Positions 34,914 through 44,378 of a DNA stretch of 64,000 bases are shown piece by piece (the stretch's first letter is position 1; each line of letters starts with the position of its first letter). The position numbers and the translations under genes are program-made. The notes under the pieces were generated by a model. It did no database searches and was not told the DNA's origin. It saw only the letters and a list, made by a program, of their open reading frames with translations. Source of the DNA: Tahibacter amnicola. GTDB lineage: Bacteria > Pseudomonadota > Gammaproteobacteria > Xanthomonadales > Rhodanobacteraceae. The stretch lies in assembly GCF_025398735.1 (NCBI RefSeq), contig NZ_CP104694.1, positions 5,793,465 to 5,857,464 of the forward strand, written 5' to 3'.

Positions 34914-36224
34914 TCACTGCGTTTTCAGCTGGGCGGCCGGCGCTATCTGGCACGCCCGCCATGTCGGATACAGTCCGGCGACAATTGCCGCGGCAACGGA
35001 CAGGAGGATCGTGGTGATCACCATGACCCAGTCCAGCCGCGCAACCTGCTCGAAACCTTCGTTGAGCGCGCGCACGGCGGTCAGACCCAGGAAGGTCAGC
35101 AACAGGCCGAGCAACCCGCCGCTGACGCCAATCACACCCGACTCCACGATGTACTGGGTAAACAGTTGCGACTTCTTCGCACCCAGCGCACGCCGCAGCC
35201 CGATCTCGCCGGACTTGCGCAGGAACTTCGCCAGCAGCAGGCCAATGGTGTTCACCAGGCACACCGCGAGGAAGGCGAAGGACAGGCCGACCTGGATACG
35301 CACGTCCTGCGGCACCACTTTCTGTACTTCCATCCACTCCGTCACGTTGTGCAGGCGATTGTTGAGCGGACGCGGGAACCGGCCCAGCTTCTTCTGCTCG
35401 TTGACGTAGTTGTCGAGATAGCTCCTGTACTCGGCCACGCGCGATGCGCTGGACAATTCGACCCAATACTGGATCCAGATGCACTCGGACTGCAGGTAAC
35501 CTTCCCAGCCTTCCGCCGTATTGTTGTTCCAGCAATTGTTGTTGCCGGCCGAATTCGTCTTCAGCTCGATCGAGGTGGTGAACGGCACGTAGAAGTCTTC
35601 GGAATCGTTGAGCGTGCCATTGGTGAGGTCGTAGTACTTGACGCGCGGCTCCCAGGTATCGAGCACGCCGGCGACGGTGAACTCGACATCGTTGAGCTTG
35701 ACGCGCTTGCCGACGCTGTTCTGGCCGCCGAACAACTTCTCGTTGGTTTCACGGCTGAGCACCACGACGCGCGCATGCTCCTTGTCACCGCCCCGATCCC
35801 AGCCGTTGCCGTAGAGGAAAGGCGTATCGAACATCGGGAAGAAGTCGCCATAGGTCGCGCGGCCCAACCCCATGAACGGCTTGATCTCGGGATTTTCCGG
35901 CTGCACCGGCCAGGCGATCTTGTACATCGCGGTCTGGCGATCGGCCTTGCCGTCTTCCACCAGGGTGGATGCATCGCGGTATGTCATCTGGTCGGGCGGC
36001 AGATTGGGTTCGTCAAACGCCTGGAGCGGATCCCAACTGTCGACCTGGGCGATGAACAGCTTGTCACTCTTCCAGGGAATCGGATCGCTGCCCATGAGGT
36101 AGAACACGGTGAGGCTGGTCATGCTGGTGCCGATACCCAGCGCGATGCCGAACACCATCAGCAGCGTGAGAATCGGATTGCGCTTCAAGCTGCGCAGTCC
36201 CAGTTGCAGGTAGTAGGCAAACAT
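34914..36224 (-). CDS. MacB/FtsX-type ABC transporter permease (first subunit)
   Basis: 436 aa. 'LQLGLRSLKRNPILTLLMVF' begins the first membrane segment; a long periplasmic domain follows, then FtsX with 'LRKSGEIGLRRALGAKKSQL' and three segments. The second permease is a distant paralogue. The start codon is nine bases beyond the ATPase gene stop. Substrate is unknown; comparable bacterial clusters export peptides, macrolides or lipoproteins. Confidence 0.9.
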   Translation of the reverse strand: MFAYYLQLGLRSLKRNPILTLLMVFGIALGIGTSMTSLTVFYLMGSDPIPWKSDKLFIAQVDSWDPLQAFDEPNLPPDQMTYRDASTLVEDGKADRQTAMYKIAWPVQPENPEIKPFMGLGRATYGDFFPMFDTPFLYGNGWDRGGDKEHARVVVLSRETNEKLFGGQNSVGKRVKLNDVEFTVAGVLDTWEPRVKYYDLTNGTLNDSEDFYVPFTTSIELKTNSAGNNNCWNNNTAEGWEGYLQSECIWIQYWVELSSASRVAEYRSYLDNYVNEQKKLGRFPRPLNNRLHNVTEWMEVQKVVPQDVRIQVGLSFAFLAVCLVNTIGLLLAKFLRKSGEIGLRRALGAKKSQLFTQYIVESGVIGVSGGLLGLLLTFLGLTAVRALNEGFEQVARLDWVMVITTILLSVAAAIVAGLYPTWRACQIAPAAQLKTQ

Positions 36225-36233
36225 GGTCGCTCC

Positions 36234-36953
<720 letters not shown>

Positions 36954-37019
36954 GTCGTACTCCAGTTCGGGACCACGTCAAAGAGGTGCTGCGATCGTCG
37001 GGATCGCGCGGATGAAGAA

Positions 37020-38297
37020 TCAGCGGGACAGGGCGACGCGTTCGGCGCCCTTGAAATCGTCAGTGCCGGAGATGATCAGGCGATCGCCTTCCTTCACGCC
37101 GGACACCAGTTCGACGGCGTTGAGGCTGGTGGCGCCCACCTCGATCGCCAGGCGCTCGGCCATGCCGTCGCGCACCACGTAGGCCACGCGGCCGGCGCCC
37201 GAATCGACGAAGGGCCCGCGCTCCACCATCAGCACGTTCGGGTGTTCGTCGATCAGGATGCGGGTGGACAGGCGCTGGTTCTGGCGCAGGCCGTCCGGCT
37301 TCTTGTCGGTGAAACGCACGCGGGCATTCACCTGGCCGTTCACCACTTCCGGGCTCACCGCAGAGAGCTCGCCCACGTAGCGGTCGGCGCCATTGACGAT
37401 CTCGGCCGGCATGCCGATGGCCAGGTCGCGTGCAAAGGTCTCGGACACCGGCACTTCCACTTCCAGCGCCGTCAGGTCGATCACGGTCATCAGCGGGGCG
37501 TTCGCCGCGACGTTGGCCTTCTGCTGCACCAGCAGTTGACCAATCTGGCCGGACACTGGCGCGCGCAGCTTCAGCTCGTCGACCTGGCGCTGCAGGTCGG
37601 CCACCAGCAGGCGCTGGCGATCGCGTGTCAGGCGCTTGCTCTTGAGTTCGAAATCCAGGCTTTCGCGTTCCAGCTGCGCGTCCTTGTTGGCGTGTGCCAG
37701 CGTGACTTCGGCCTTCTGCAGGGCATCGGTGGCGCGCATGACGTCCAGCTTGGGAAGCGCACCCAGCGTGAAGGCCTTCTCCGTGCGCTCGACTTCACGT
37801 GCCGCGGTCTGCCGGTCGATCTGGGCCTGGTCGACCGCCTTCTGGGTCGCCAGCTGCTGCTTGCGATTGGTGATGCTGGCGCGCTCGGTTTCCAGTTCGA
37901 GGCTCTGCAGCGACGCCTGTTCCTGCGCCAGGCGGTTGGTCAGTTCGGGGCTCACGACCTCGGCGATGATTTGCCCTTTTTCCACTTTGTCGCCAGCCTG
38001 GACTGCCAGGGTCACCGTGCCTGCCGCCTGGGCGTACAGCGTCGGGCTGACCGCCGCGACCACGCGCCCCTGCGCCGAGATATCGCGCACCAGGTTGCCG
38101 CGCTTGACCTCGGCCACGCGCAGACGCTCCAGGCTGAAGGAGGCACCCGAACCCAGGGTCCGCAGCATGCCTGGTGCCACCCAGCCGCCCAGCAGCAGCA
38201 CGCCTGCCGCAATGGCGATGAACTTCCAGTGGCGGCGCGCCGGCGCGGTGGCCGGCTGGGTCATCGGTCTGTCCTGGGCCGAGGTATCGCGGATCAT
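37020..38297 (-). CDS. Efflux periplasmic adaptor (HlyD/MacA family)
   Basis: 425 aa, ATG at 38297 with GGAG eight bases upstream. Membrane anchor at about 24-44, then lipoyl/barrel-sandwich halves ('AQAAGTVTLAVQAGDKVEKG' and 'LRAPVSGQIGQLLVQQKANV') flanking a long alpha-helical hairpin (about 115-235), then beta-barrel domains. It would connect the FtsX-type permeases to an outer-membrane channel; no TolC-like gene is in the window. First gene of the exporter operon. Confidence 0.92.
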   Translation of the reverse strand: MIRDTSAQDRPMTQPATAPARRHWKFIAIAAGVLLLGGWVAPGMLRTLGSGASFSLERLRVAEVKRGNLVRDISAQGRVVAAVSPTLYAQAAGTVTLAVQAGDKVEKGQIIAEVVSPELTNRLAQEQASLQSLELETERASITNRKQQLATQKAVDQAQIDRQTAAREVERTEKAFTLGALPKLDVMRATDALQKAEVTLAHANKDAQLERESLDFELKSKRLTRDRQRLLVADLQRQVDELKLRAPVSGQIGQLLVQQKANVAANAPLMTVIDLTALEVEVPVSETFARDLAIGMPAEIVNGADRYVGELSAVSPEVVNGQVNARVRFTDKKPDGLRQNQRLSTRILIDEHPNVLMVERGPFVDSGAGRVAYVVRDGMAERLAIEVGATSLNAVELVSGVKEGDRLIISGTDDFKGAERVALSR

Positions 38298-38547
38298 GGT
38301 CGAGCTCCGTTCGGGTGTCCGCCTCCAACCAGTCGGGGCGGGTTCGGACGGTATTTAGCAATCGGCGTGCCAATCAATAAAGCCATGATTGTAAAGAAAT
38401 TTACTGGAATCTCTCGCCCGTATGCCCGTCCGCGGACACGGGTGCGGACAGGCGACCGCGACTGCTGTCCGGTGTCCGGACGCTCCGCCGCGACGTCCTT
38501 GCGCGCCCCCTTGCGACCGATCCGGTATCCGGCGCATCTATGTCGCC

Positions 38548-39129
38548 GTGGAACGATCATCCTTCGCCATTGATGTCCCCCAATCCCTGCTCGAACGCGC
38601 GCAGCGTGGCGAGTTGCGGGCCTTCGAGCAGATCTACCGGCTGTTCGAGCGGCCGGTCTATTCGATGGCCTTTCGCCTGCTCAACGACGCGGACGTGGCC
38701 AGGGAGATCCTTCACGATGCCATGCTCAAGCTGTTCCAGCGCCTGAGCCAGTTCCGCGGCGACGCGCCCTTCTGGGGCTGGTTGCGGCAGATCGCGCTCA
38801 ACGAGGCACTGATGCGGCTGCGCAAGGACAAGCGGCTGGAATTCGACGCGGTCTATGACGAGGTCGAATCGGAAACCGCCGCGCCCTGGGTGCATGCCGA
38901 TGCGATCGTGCTCGAACAGGCGATGGCGAAGCTGCCGGCAGTCACACGCAGTGTGTTGTGGCTGTTCCATGTCGAGGGTTACTCCCATCCGGAGATCGCC
39001 GAAGCCCTCAGCAAGACCACCAGTTTTTCAAAGTCGCAAGTAGCGCGCGGCACTGCCCGTCTGCGCACGCTGCTTGCCGACGTAACGGAGTCCGCACCAT
39101 GTCTGATCGCAGCGACACAACCGGGTTGA
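38548..39129 (+). CDS. ECF-type RNA polymerase sigma factor
   Basis: 193 aa from GTG 38548; no good ribosome binding site is seen, so the exact start is uncertain. Region 2 spans about 20-90 ('ELRAFEQIYRLFERPVYSMA', 'RGDAPFWGWLRQIALNEAL') and region 4 about 130-180 ('AMAKLPAVTRSVLWLFHVEG', 'SHPEIAEAL'). The end overlaps the next gene by 31 bp. The AT-rich stretch at 38370-38405 upstream is the likely promoter region shared with the divergent adaptor gene. Confidence 0.9.
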   Translation: MERSSFAIDVPQSLLERAQRGELRAFEQIYRLFERPVYSMAFRLLNDADVAREILHDAMLKLFQRLSQFRGDAPFWGWLRQIALNEALMRLRKDKRLEFDAVYDEVESETAAPWVHADAIVLEQAMAKLPAVTRSVLWLFHVEGYSHPEIAEALSKTTSFSKSQVARGTARLRTLLADVTESAPCLIAATQPG

Positions 39130-39698
39130 CCGACGAGGCCGTCGGCGCGGCGCTGCGCGAGCTGCCGCTGGTCGCCCCTGCCTCCCCTGTCTGGACCCAA
39201 CTGGAGCAATCCCTGCGCGCACAGGGCCTGGTCCGCGAGGCGCAGCCGCGTCGCCGGGACTGGCGCATTGCCGCCATTGCCGCGGGGCTTGCGGCCGTCG
39301 CGGTGACATTCCTCGTCCTGCGCCCTACCCCGCCGGCGACGCCCGTCGTCGCCACCGCCGCACCGGTTGCCGGGGCTACCGAAATCGACCAGTTGCGGCG
39401 TGACTCGCAGCGTCTGGAAACGTGGCTGCGTGATGTGGCCAGCCAGGGCGCGCCGCTCGACGGCGCCGACCTGATGGCCGCCACCGAGATTGAAGACCTG
39501 ATCGCACTGGTCGACCTGCAACTGGCCGGCGGCAATGAAAGCAGCACGGAGACCGCGGCGCTGTGGCGCCAGCGGGTGGAACTGCTGCGGGATCTGGCCG
39601 TCGTGCGTACGTCCTACAGCCTGGCTGACAACCGCGTTGCCGCGAACGGAGCTGCTGCAACGCCCTCCTCCTGGAATACCGAAAGAGGTCTGCAATGA
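39099..39698 (+). CDS. Anti-sigma-factor-like single-pass membrane protein
   Basis: 199 aa from ATG 39099, preceded by AACGGAG. A short cytoplasmic N-terminus (about 1-45) without a zinc-binding HxxxCxxC motif, one membrane segment at about 48-68 ('IAAIAAGLAAVAVTFLVLRP'), and a helical periplasmic region. Its overlap with the sigma factor and coupling to the PDZ gene support an anti-sigma role; sequence alone does not prove it. Confidence 0.7.
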   Translation: MSDRSDTTGLTDEAVGAALRELPLVAPASPVWTQLEQSLRAQGLVREAQPRRRDWRIAAIAAGLAAVAVTFLVLRPTPPATPVVATAAPVAGATEIDQLRRDSQRLETWLRDVASQGAPLDGADLMAATEIEDLIALVDLQLAGGNESSTETAALWRQRVELLRDLAVVRTSYSLADNRVAANGAAATPSSWNTERGLQ

Positions 39699-40999
39699 AA
39701 CTCACGCGACTGTGGGCCGGTATCACGCTGGCCATCGCCAGCGTCGCCGCCGGCGCCGCTGAACCTTCGACCGCTCCGAAAGCCACTGCGTCCCCTGCGC
39801 CCTCGGCGCCGGTGGCGACGACGGATAAGGCAGCTGTTTCTTCCTCCGCAACACCGGCGGCGGTGGCCGCCGCCCGCGCCGGCGCAACCGAAGCACGTGC
39901 GTCGGCGCAGGTCGCCGCGGACGCAGCCGCCCAGGCCCAGGCCGACGCGCGTGCCGAACTGGCCGAACTGCGCGCGCAAATGCGCCAGATCAGCCGCAAG
40001 ATGGCCGATCTGTCGGGGCAACTGGGCGACGCCGGACCGCGCGGCTACGCCCTGCGCTACCTCGGTGATAGCGAACGCGCCATCCTCGGCATCGTCTTGC
40101 GCGAACACAAGAAGGGCGTGGCGATCGCCGCGGTCACTCCGGGCGGCCCCGCCGACAAGGCTGGCATCAAGAATGGCGATGTACTGGTGTCCGTCGACGG
40201 AAAGAACCTGGACGGCGGCGATGCATCCGTCAGTGCAGCCAGCAAGGCACTGTCGGACCTGAAGATCGATCAGGAGCTAAAGCTGGGTCTGCTGCGCGAT
40301 GGCAAGAACTCCACTGTCACGGTCAAGGCCGCTCGCCGGGAAGCCTGGAGCTGGCCGCGCATGATCGCGCACGACCACATGCTGTCCGAGGACGACACGA
40401 TCAAGATCGTCCACCACCCGGACATTCAACGTATCCACGAGATGGTGAAGCATCGCAGCCCGGAAGTCGTGGTCGATCGCGAGACGACGCGGCGCATCGC
40501 CGGCCACGCCCTGCGCTCGGTGCAGATGCGCATGCCCTGGTGGGGTATGCACCTGGTATCGCTGAACAAGGATCTGTCGCCGTATTTCGGCACGGATGAC
40601 GGCGTGCTGGTACTGGCAGTCGATCCGGAAACGGCGCCGACGCTCAAGAGTGGCGACATCGTGCAGGCTATCGACGGCAAGTCCGTGTCGTCCCCCGAGG
40701 ACGCCATGCGGCAGCTGCGCGATGCGCCCTCGGGCAGCGAGCTCAGACTGAAGGTACTGCGTCAGCGCAAGAGCCTGGACCTGGCGATGAAGGCACCGAC
40801 GTTCAAGAATCTCTTCCCCGCCCTGCCGCCGCCACCGCCGGAGGCGCCCGAGCCGCCTGAAGCACCGGAACCTCCGGAGGCGCCCGAGCCACCGGAACCG
40901 CCGGAGATCGGGCGCATGGCCAGGCCGGCAACGCCGCCCGCACCACCGTCGGTACCCACACCGCCGACACCGCCACGCGCGGATGGCGTCGAGGTTTGA
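39695..40999 (+). CDS. Exported double-PDZ protein with coiled coil and Pro/Glu-rich tail
   Basis: 434 aa, start overlapping the upstream stop (ATGA). Signal peptide about 1-22, Ala-rich coiled coil about 50-105, PDZ1 about 110-215 ('VTPGGPADKAGIKNGDVLVS'), PDZ2 about 283-370 ('SGDIVQAIDGKSVSSPEDAM'), then a tail of repeated P-E-A-P-E-P units (about 375-405). No protease domain is present, so unlike DegS it cannot cleave by itself. In an operon with sigma and anti-sigma genes it may sense or scaffold in the periplasm. Confidence 0.85.
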   Translation: MKLTRLWAGITLAIASVAAGAAEPSTAPKATASPAPSAPVATTDKAAVSSSATPAAVAAARAGATEARASAQVAADAAAQAQADARAELAELRAQMRQISRKMADLSGQLGDAGPRGYALRYLGDSERAILGIVLREHKKGVAIAAVTPGGPADKAGIKNGDVLVSVDGKNLDGGDASVSAASKALSDLKIDQELKLGLLRDGKNSTVTVKAARREAWSWPRMIAHDHMLSEDDTIKIVHHPDIQRIHEMVKHRSPEVVVDRETTRRIAGHALRSVQMRMPWWGMHLVSLNKDLSPYFGTDDGVLVLAVDPETAPTLKSGDIVQAIDGKSVSSPEDAMRQLRDAPSGSELRLKVLRQRKSLDLAMKAPTFKNLFPALPPPPPEAPEPPEAPEPPEAPEPPEPPEIGRMARPATPPAPPSVPTPPTPPRADGVEV

Positions 41000-41008
41000 C
41001 GGGTTCCG

Positions 41009-41038
41009 CGACGCGGCAGGACACGTCCGGCCGCGTCG
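41009..41038. terminator. Long GC hairpin between convergent genes, no U tract
   Basis: CGACGCGGC-A-GGAC (41009-41022) pairs with GTCC-G-GCCGCGTCG (41025-41038), a 13-bp stem with one A/G mismatch. It fills the 40-bp gap between the PDZ gene and the convergent haem-associated gene. Confidence 0.5.
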
Positions 41039-41039
41039 G

Positions 41040-41642
41040 TCAGCTCAGGCAATGCGACCGTACGACGGGCGCCGCCGCGTCCAGCGTGCGGCAAATCGCG
41101 ACAACGCGGCGCCAGCCGGATTCGGAAAGGGTTTTGACCGGCGCGACCAGCAGGTAATCGTCCTGTTCGTCCATCGCCAACGGCTGGAATCGTACCGGCG
41201 CTGCCTGCCAGCGGCGGCCGCTGCGAATCCAGGCCAGTTCGCGCAGGCAGCGGTGGATATCCGCCGCACGGGTCGAATCCGGCGCGGACGCCGATTCGAG
41301 CAGCCGCTCCCAGCCGAGATAGTCGCTGTCGGGAAGCAGGCAGAGACGGGCGACCTCGCGCCCGTCGTGCGCGACGAGGCTCACGCCCTCGTGGACACCG
41401 TCCGGACCGACGTGATGCAAGGCGTGCCAGGCATGGACCTTTGCGAAGTCGAACGCCTTGGCGTCGCCGCCGCGCCATAGCCACAGCACCGGTCCCAACG
41501 CTGGCAGGCGACGCAGAAATTCAGCCAGGCGCGAACCCGCCAGAAGGGGCACCGCCTGCGAAACAGGTGTTGCGGACACGCCCTTGCCCGACCGGGGTAT
41601 GAAACGTTCGACACGGCGTCGCAGAAAGAGAGGAGCAGGCAT
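41040..41642 (-). CDS. Conserved protein downstream of hemP, possible haem-handling protein
   Basis: 200 aa from ATG 41642, with GGAGG five bases upstream. No signal peptide or membrane segment; cytoplasmic. A His-rich stretch 'AWHALHHVGPDGVHEGV' precedes 'VARLCLLPDSDYLGWERLL', which resembles part of HemS/ChuS-like haem-utilisation proteins, and Xanthomonas relatives in this position carry a 'hemin transport protein' label as I recall. The resemblance is weak. It lies 119 bp after hemP on the same strand and probably belongs to the same Fur-controlled unit. Confidence 0.55.
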   Translation of the reverse strand: MPAPLFLRRRVERFIPRSGKGVSATPVSQAVPLLAGSRLAEFLRRLPALGPVLWLWRGGDAKAFDFAKVHAWHALHHVGPDGVHEGVSLVAHDGREVARLCLLPDSDYLGWERLLESASAPDSTRAADIHRCLRELAWIRSGRRWQAAPVRFQPLAMDEQDDYLLVAPVKTLSESGWRRVVAICRTLDAAAPVVRSHCLS

Positions 41643-41761
41643 GGTCACCTCCGTCGGGCACAGGAAGTGGCTGGCTTAGGAACCGGGATGGCAGTCGGTT
41701 CCAGGCTGGCTTGCGCGCTGTGGCGGCCGCCGTCACCCGGGAGTGATCGCCGCCAGATGTA

Positions 41762-41959
41762 CTATTTTGTAAGAATCAACTTATCATTGCGCGTGCGGCG
41801 CAGGCGGTATTCCTGGCCCATGTGTTCGATGACCAGCTCTTTGGATTCGCGCAGCAGCAGCCGGCTGTCGATCCGGCGCTGCGCCGGCGGTGCCGGAGCA
41901 CGGGCAGCCGCGCTGACAGGGGCGGTGTGAAGCGCAAGGGTGGACGTGGTCGCCGGCAT
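41762..41959 (-). CDS. hemP: Haemin uptake protein HemP
   Basis: 65 aa, ATG at 41959 with GGGAG upstream. The C-terminal half carries the HemP pattern: 'SRLLLRESKELVIEHMGQEY' then RLRRTRNDKLILTK. HemP is a small conserved cytoplasmic protein linked to haem uptake genes in proteobacteria. It has its own Fur-type promoter (41986-42017) rather than lying next to the haem receptor, which is 11 kb away. Confidence 0.88.
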   Translation of the reverse strand: MPATTSTLALHTAPVSAAARAPAPPAQRRIDSRLLLRESKELVIEHMGQEYRLRRTRNDKLILTK

Positions 41960-41985
41960 GGTCTACTCCCGATCCCAGATTGAAT

Positions 41986-42017
41986 GTGAATGATAACCAT
42001 TCTCATCCGAGAGTCAA
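41986..42017 (-). promoter_or_regulatory. Sigma-70 promoter with overlapping Fur box for hemP
   Basis: Read on the minus strand: TTGACT (42012-42017), 16-bp spacer, TATCAT (41990-41995). The Fur-like 19-mer GAGAATGGTTATCATTCAC (41986-42004) matches consensus at 14 of 19 positions and covers the -10. The boxes and spacing are identical to those of the haem receptor promoter. The region between 42018 and the divergent esterase start at 42251 shows nothing else recognisable. Confidence 0.75.
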
Positions 42018-42250
42018 TGCTCGGACGGCTATTCGTTAGCGCGGACCACATACGGACCACGCGCGCGGCTGGCGCGCTCCGCCTTGGTTCCGCATGTCAT
42101 CCGTCCGCTCTCGCACGTTGAACGCGACCGCGCAGTCCGACCGCGCCGCTTGTGTAGACTGCGCTGCTTTGCTGCAGGACGGGCGCCAGCATTGCTAGCA
42201 GATCCGTCCAGCGCGAGGCGCCCCGTCGTCCTTCTTCCGGGAGAACTCCG

Positions 42251-43135
42251 ATGTCGTTGTTCCAGCGCGCCGCGCGCCTGCTTTTCGCAGGACTCGCCCT
42301 GACCCTCAGCACCGCGGGCATTGCCGGGGAAGCGCTCCCGCCGGCAACGCAGCTGCAGCAGTTCACCGTCGAATCCAGGGCGGTGGCAGAGACGCGCCGC
42401 ATCAATGTATACATTCCCGACACCTATGCCGCCGACACCACGCTGCGCCTGCCGGTGCTCTACATGCCGGACGGCGGTTTGCAGGAGGATTTCCCGCACG
42501 TCGCCAGCACACTTCACACGGCGATCGGTTCCGGCGCGATGCGTCCGTTCCTTCTGGTGGGTATCGAAAACACCCAGCGCCGCCGCGACCTGACACCGCC
42601 GACGCAGGTCGAAGCCGACCGGAAGATCGCCCCGCAGGTCGGAGGATCCGCGGCCTTCCGCCAGTTCATCCGTGACGAGCTGATGCCCCAGGTATCCACC
42701 CGATACCGGACGACGCCGGAAACCGCCATCATCGGTGAATCGCTCGCGGGCCTTTTCATCGTCGAGACTCTGCTGCACGAACCCCGCCTGTTCGACACCT
42801 ACATCGCGCTCGACCCCAGCCTCTGGTGGAATGCCAAAGCCTTGCCGCTGCAAGCCAAGGAGGCGCTGGCCCGGCATGCACTCACCGGCCGGACGGTCTA
42901 TCTCACCACGTCGCAGGAGCCGGGTATCGTCGAGGGAACAGCGATGCTGGCAGAGGTACTGGGGCACCTGGACACCGCGGGATTGCGCAGCACCTACCGG
43001 CCGCGAACCGATCTGCGCCATGACAACATCTATCGCACCATGGCCCCGGTCATCCTGCGCGCCGTGTTTCCGCCCATGAGCACGCCGGCGCCAACCCAGG
43101 CACCCGAACTGGCGCGGCCCATGCACGCGCCCTGA
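42251..43135 (+). CDS. Exported alpha/beta-hydrolase esterase (esterase D / Fes-like)
   Basis: 294 aa from ATG 42251 (GGGAGAAC upstream). Signal peptide about 1-25. The fold matches the putative esterase family that includes enterobactin esterase Fes/IroE: 'RINVYIPDTYAADTTLRLPV', oxyanion strand 'VLYMPDGG', nucleophile Ser in 'AIIGESLAGLFIVETLL', and the closing His in 'RHDNIYRTM'. Predicted periplasmic. It is divergent from hemP across the Fur box; a siderophore-ester role is possible but unproven. Confidence 0.82.
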   Translation: MSLFQRAARLLFAGLALTLSTAGIAGEALPPATQLQQFTVESRAVAETRRINVYIPDTYAADTTLRLPVLYMPDGGLQEDFPHVASTLHTAIGSGAMRPFLLVGIENTQRRRDLTPPTQVEADRKIAPQVGGSAAFRQFIRDELMPQVSTRYRTTPETAIIGESLAGLFIVETLLHEPRLFDTYIALDPSLWWNAKALPLQAKEALARHALTGRTVYLTTSQEPGIVEGTAMLAEVLGHLDTAGLRSTYRPRTDLRHDNIYRTMAPVILRAVFPPMSTPAPTQAPELARPMHAP

Positions 43136-43341
43136 TCAGGACATCGTGTCCGGCCACCCCCGGATCACTGTCGCATGCCCCGGCCGTGCATCGTGACGGA
43201 CACGGCCGGTGTTCCCGCGTGAAATGCAAGATCCTTCCCGGCGGATTGCCGCCGGCGTGTGTCTGTGCGGGCTGGCCCTTCCCTTGCGTCACACAGGCTG
43301 GCGGTCAATCCGCCATCCTCTGACTCGCAAGGAGTTCGACA

Positions 43342-43890
43342 ATGGCACACATCCACAAACTCGCCGCTGTGATCGCCGGTGTCCTCGCCCTGGCAGGCAC
43401 GTCCGGATACCTCAGCGCTGCCGGCAACACGGACGAAAAGGCCGGCAAGGAAATGAGCTATCCCGGTGACCAGGCATTCGTGGACAAGGCAGCCAAGAGC
43501 GGCCTGAAAGAAGTACGTATTTCCACAATGGCAGAACAGAAGACCGAAGCCGGCGACGTTCGCGACATTGCCAAGACCATGGTGACGGATCACACAGCCG
43601 TGAACGAGAAGCTCAAGTCCATCGCCTCGGCCAAGGGACTGCAGGTGCCCGAGAAGATGTCCGACGACGCGGAGAAGGTGAAACAGGAACTGGATCAGAA
43701 GAAGGGCGCCGACTTTGACGCGGCCTACGCCAAAGACCTGGTGCACAGCCACGAAAAGTCCGTCGCATTGTTCCGCGCGGCCTCCGAAAAGGCCGATGCG
43801 CCCGAGCTGCGCAACTTCGCCAAGGAAACCTTGCCGAAGATCGAGCATCACCTCCAGATGGCCAAGAATCTCGACGCCAAGAAGCGCTGA
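43342..43890 (+). CDS. Exported DUF4142 protein
   Basis: 182 aa. Signal peptide about 1-26 ('VIAGVLALAGTSGYLSAAG'). The mature protein is a helical DUF4142 bundle: 'GDQAFVDKAAKSGLKEVRIS', 'VRDIAKTMVTDHTAVNEKLK', 'YAKDLVHSHEKSVALFRAAS'. The family is ferritin-like in fold and periplasmic; its function is unknown, sometimes linked to stress. The 206-bp upstream gap holds no further gene. Confidence 0.87.
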   Translation: MAHIHKLAAVIAGVLALAGTSGYLSAAGNTDEKAGKEMSYPGDQAFVDKAAKSGLKEVRISTMAEQKTEAGDVRDIAKTMVTDHTAVNEKLKSIASAKGLQVPEKMSDDAEKVKQELDQKKGADFDAAYAKDLVHSHEKSVALFRAASEKADAPELRNFAKETLPKIEHHLQMAKNLDAKKR

Positions 43891-43971
43891 CCGCCATCGC
43901 CCGTTTCAAGCTGCTGCCCCGTCTTCCCGGACCCATCGCGTCCCCGCTATTTCATTGCAAGGAGCACCCTC

Positions 43972-44328
43972 ATGCGCAAGTCCATCGCTCTCATCATGGC
44001 TGGCCTGTGCATTGCCGGCGCCAGCACGCTGTCCGCGCAGACCTCGCCACCCGAACAGCTCAATCAGACCGATCCGTCCGAACAGCGTCCCAACCGGCCG
44101 CGCGGCTCCGACCAGAACCCCGTCGGTAGTAATGTCGGCGCGGAATTCAGCGTGCTGGACCAGAACAACGACGGATTCATCACCCGCGACGAACTCAATC
44201 GCGATTCGCTGCGCGCGCGCCAGTTCGCCAGCCTCGACCGCGACCGCAACGGCAAGATCACCCGTGACGAATTTCCGAAAGCACCGATCGAGCAACGGCA
44301 CGACGAAGATCGCGCCAAGGATTTCTGA
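43972..44328 (+). CDS. Small exported EF-hand protein
   Basis: 118 aa. Signal peptide about 1-22. Two EF-hand loops: 'DQNNDGFITRDEL' and 'DRDRNGKITRDEF', both with full calcium ligands, as in the short periplasmic EF-hand proteins of Xanthomonadales. It lies 81 bp after the DUF4142 gene and may be cotranscribed. Confidence 0.85.
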   Translation: MRKSIALIMAGLCIAGASTLSAQTSPPEQLNQTDPSEQRPNRPRGSDQNPVGSNVGAEFSVLDQNNDGFITRDELNRDSLRARQFASLDRDRNGKITRDEFPKAPIEQRHDEDRAKDF

Positions 44329-44346
44329 TCCTGCCCAGGCGAGCCA

Positions 44347-44374
44347 CGCCCGGCGTCGATCTCGACGCCGGGCG
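44347..44374. terminator. Perfect GC hairpin between convergent genes, no U tract
   Basis: CGCCCGGCGTCGA (44347-44359) pairs with TCGACGCCGGGCG (44362-44374). It fills most of the 50-bp gap between the EF-hand gene and the end of the macroglobulin operon. Confidence 0.5.
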
Positions 44375-44378
44375 CTAG

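Noticed and set aside
40836-40905. Pro/Glu repeat in the PDZ gene as a DNA repeat element
   Set aside because: The repeat is in frame and encodes a P-E-A-P tail; it is a protein feature, not a mobile or CRISPR repeat.
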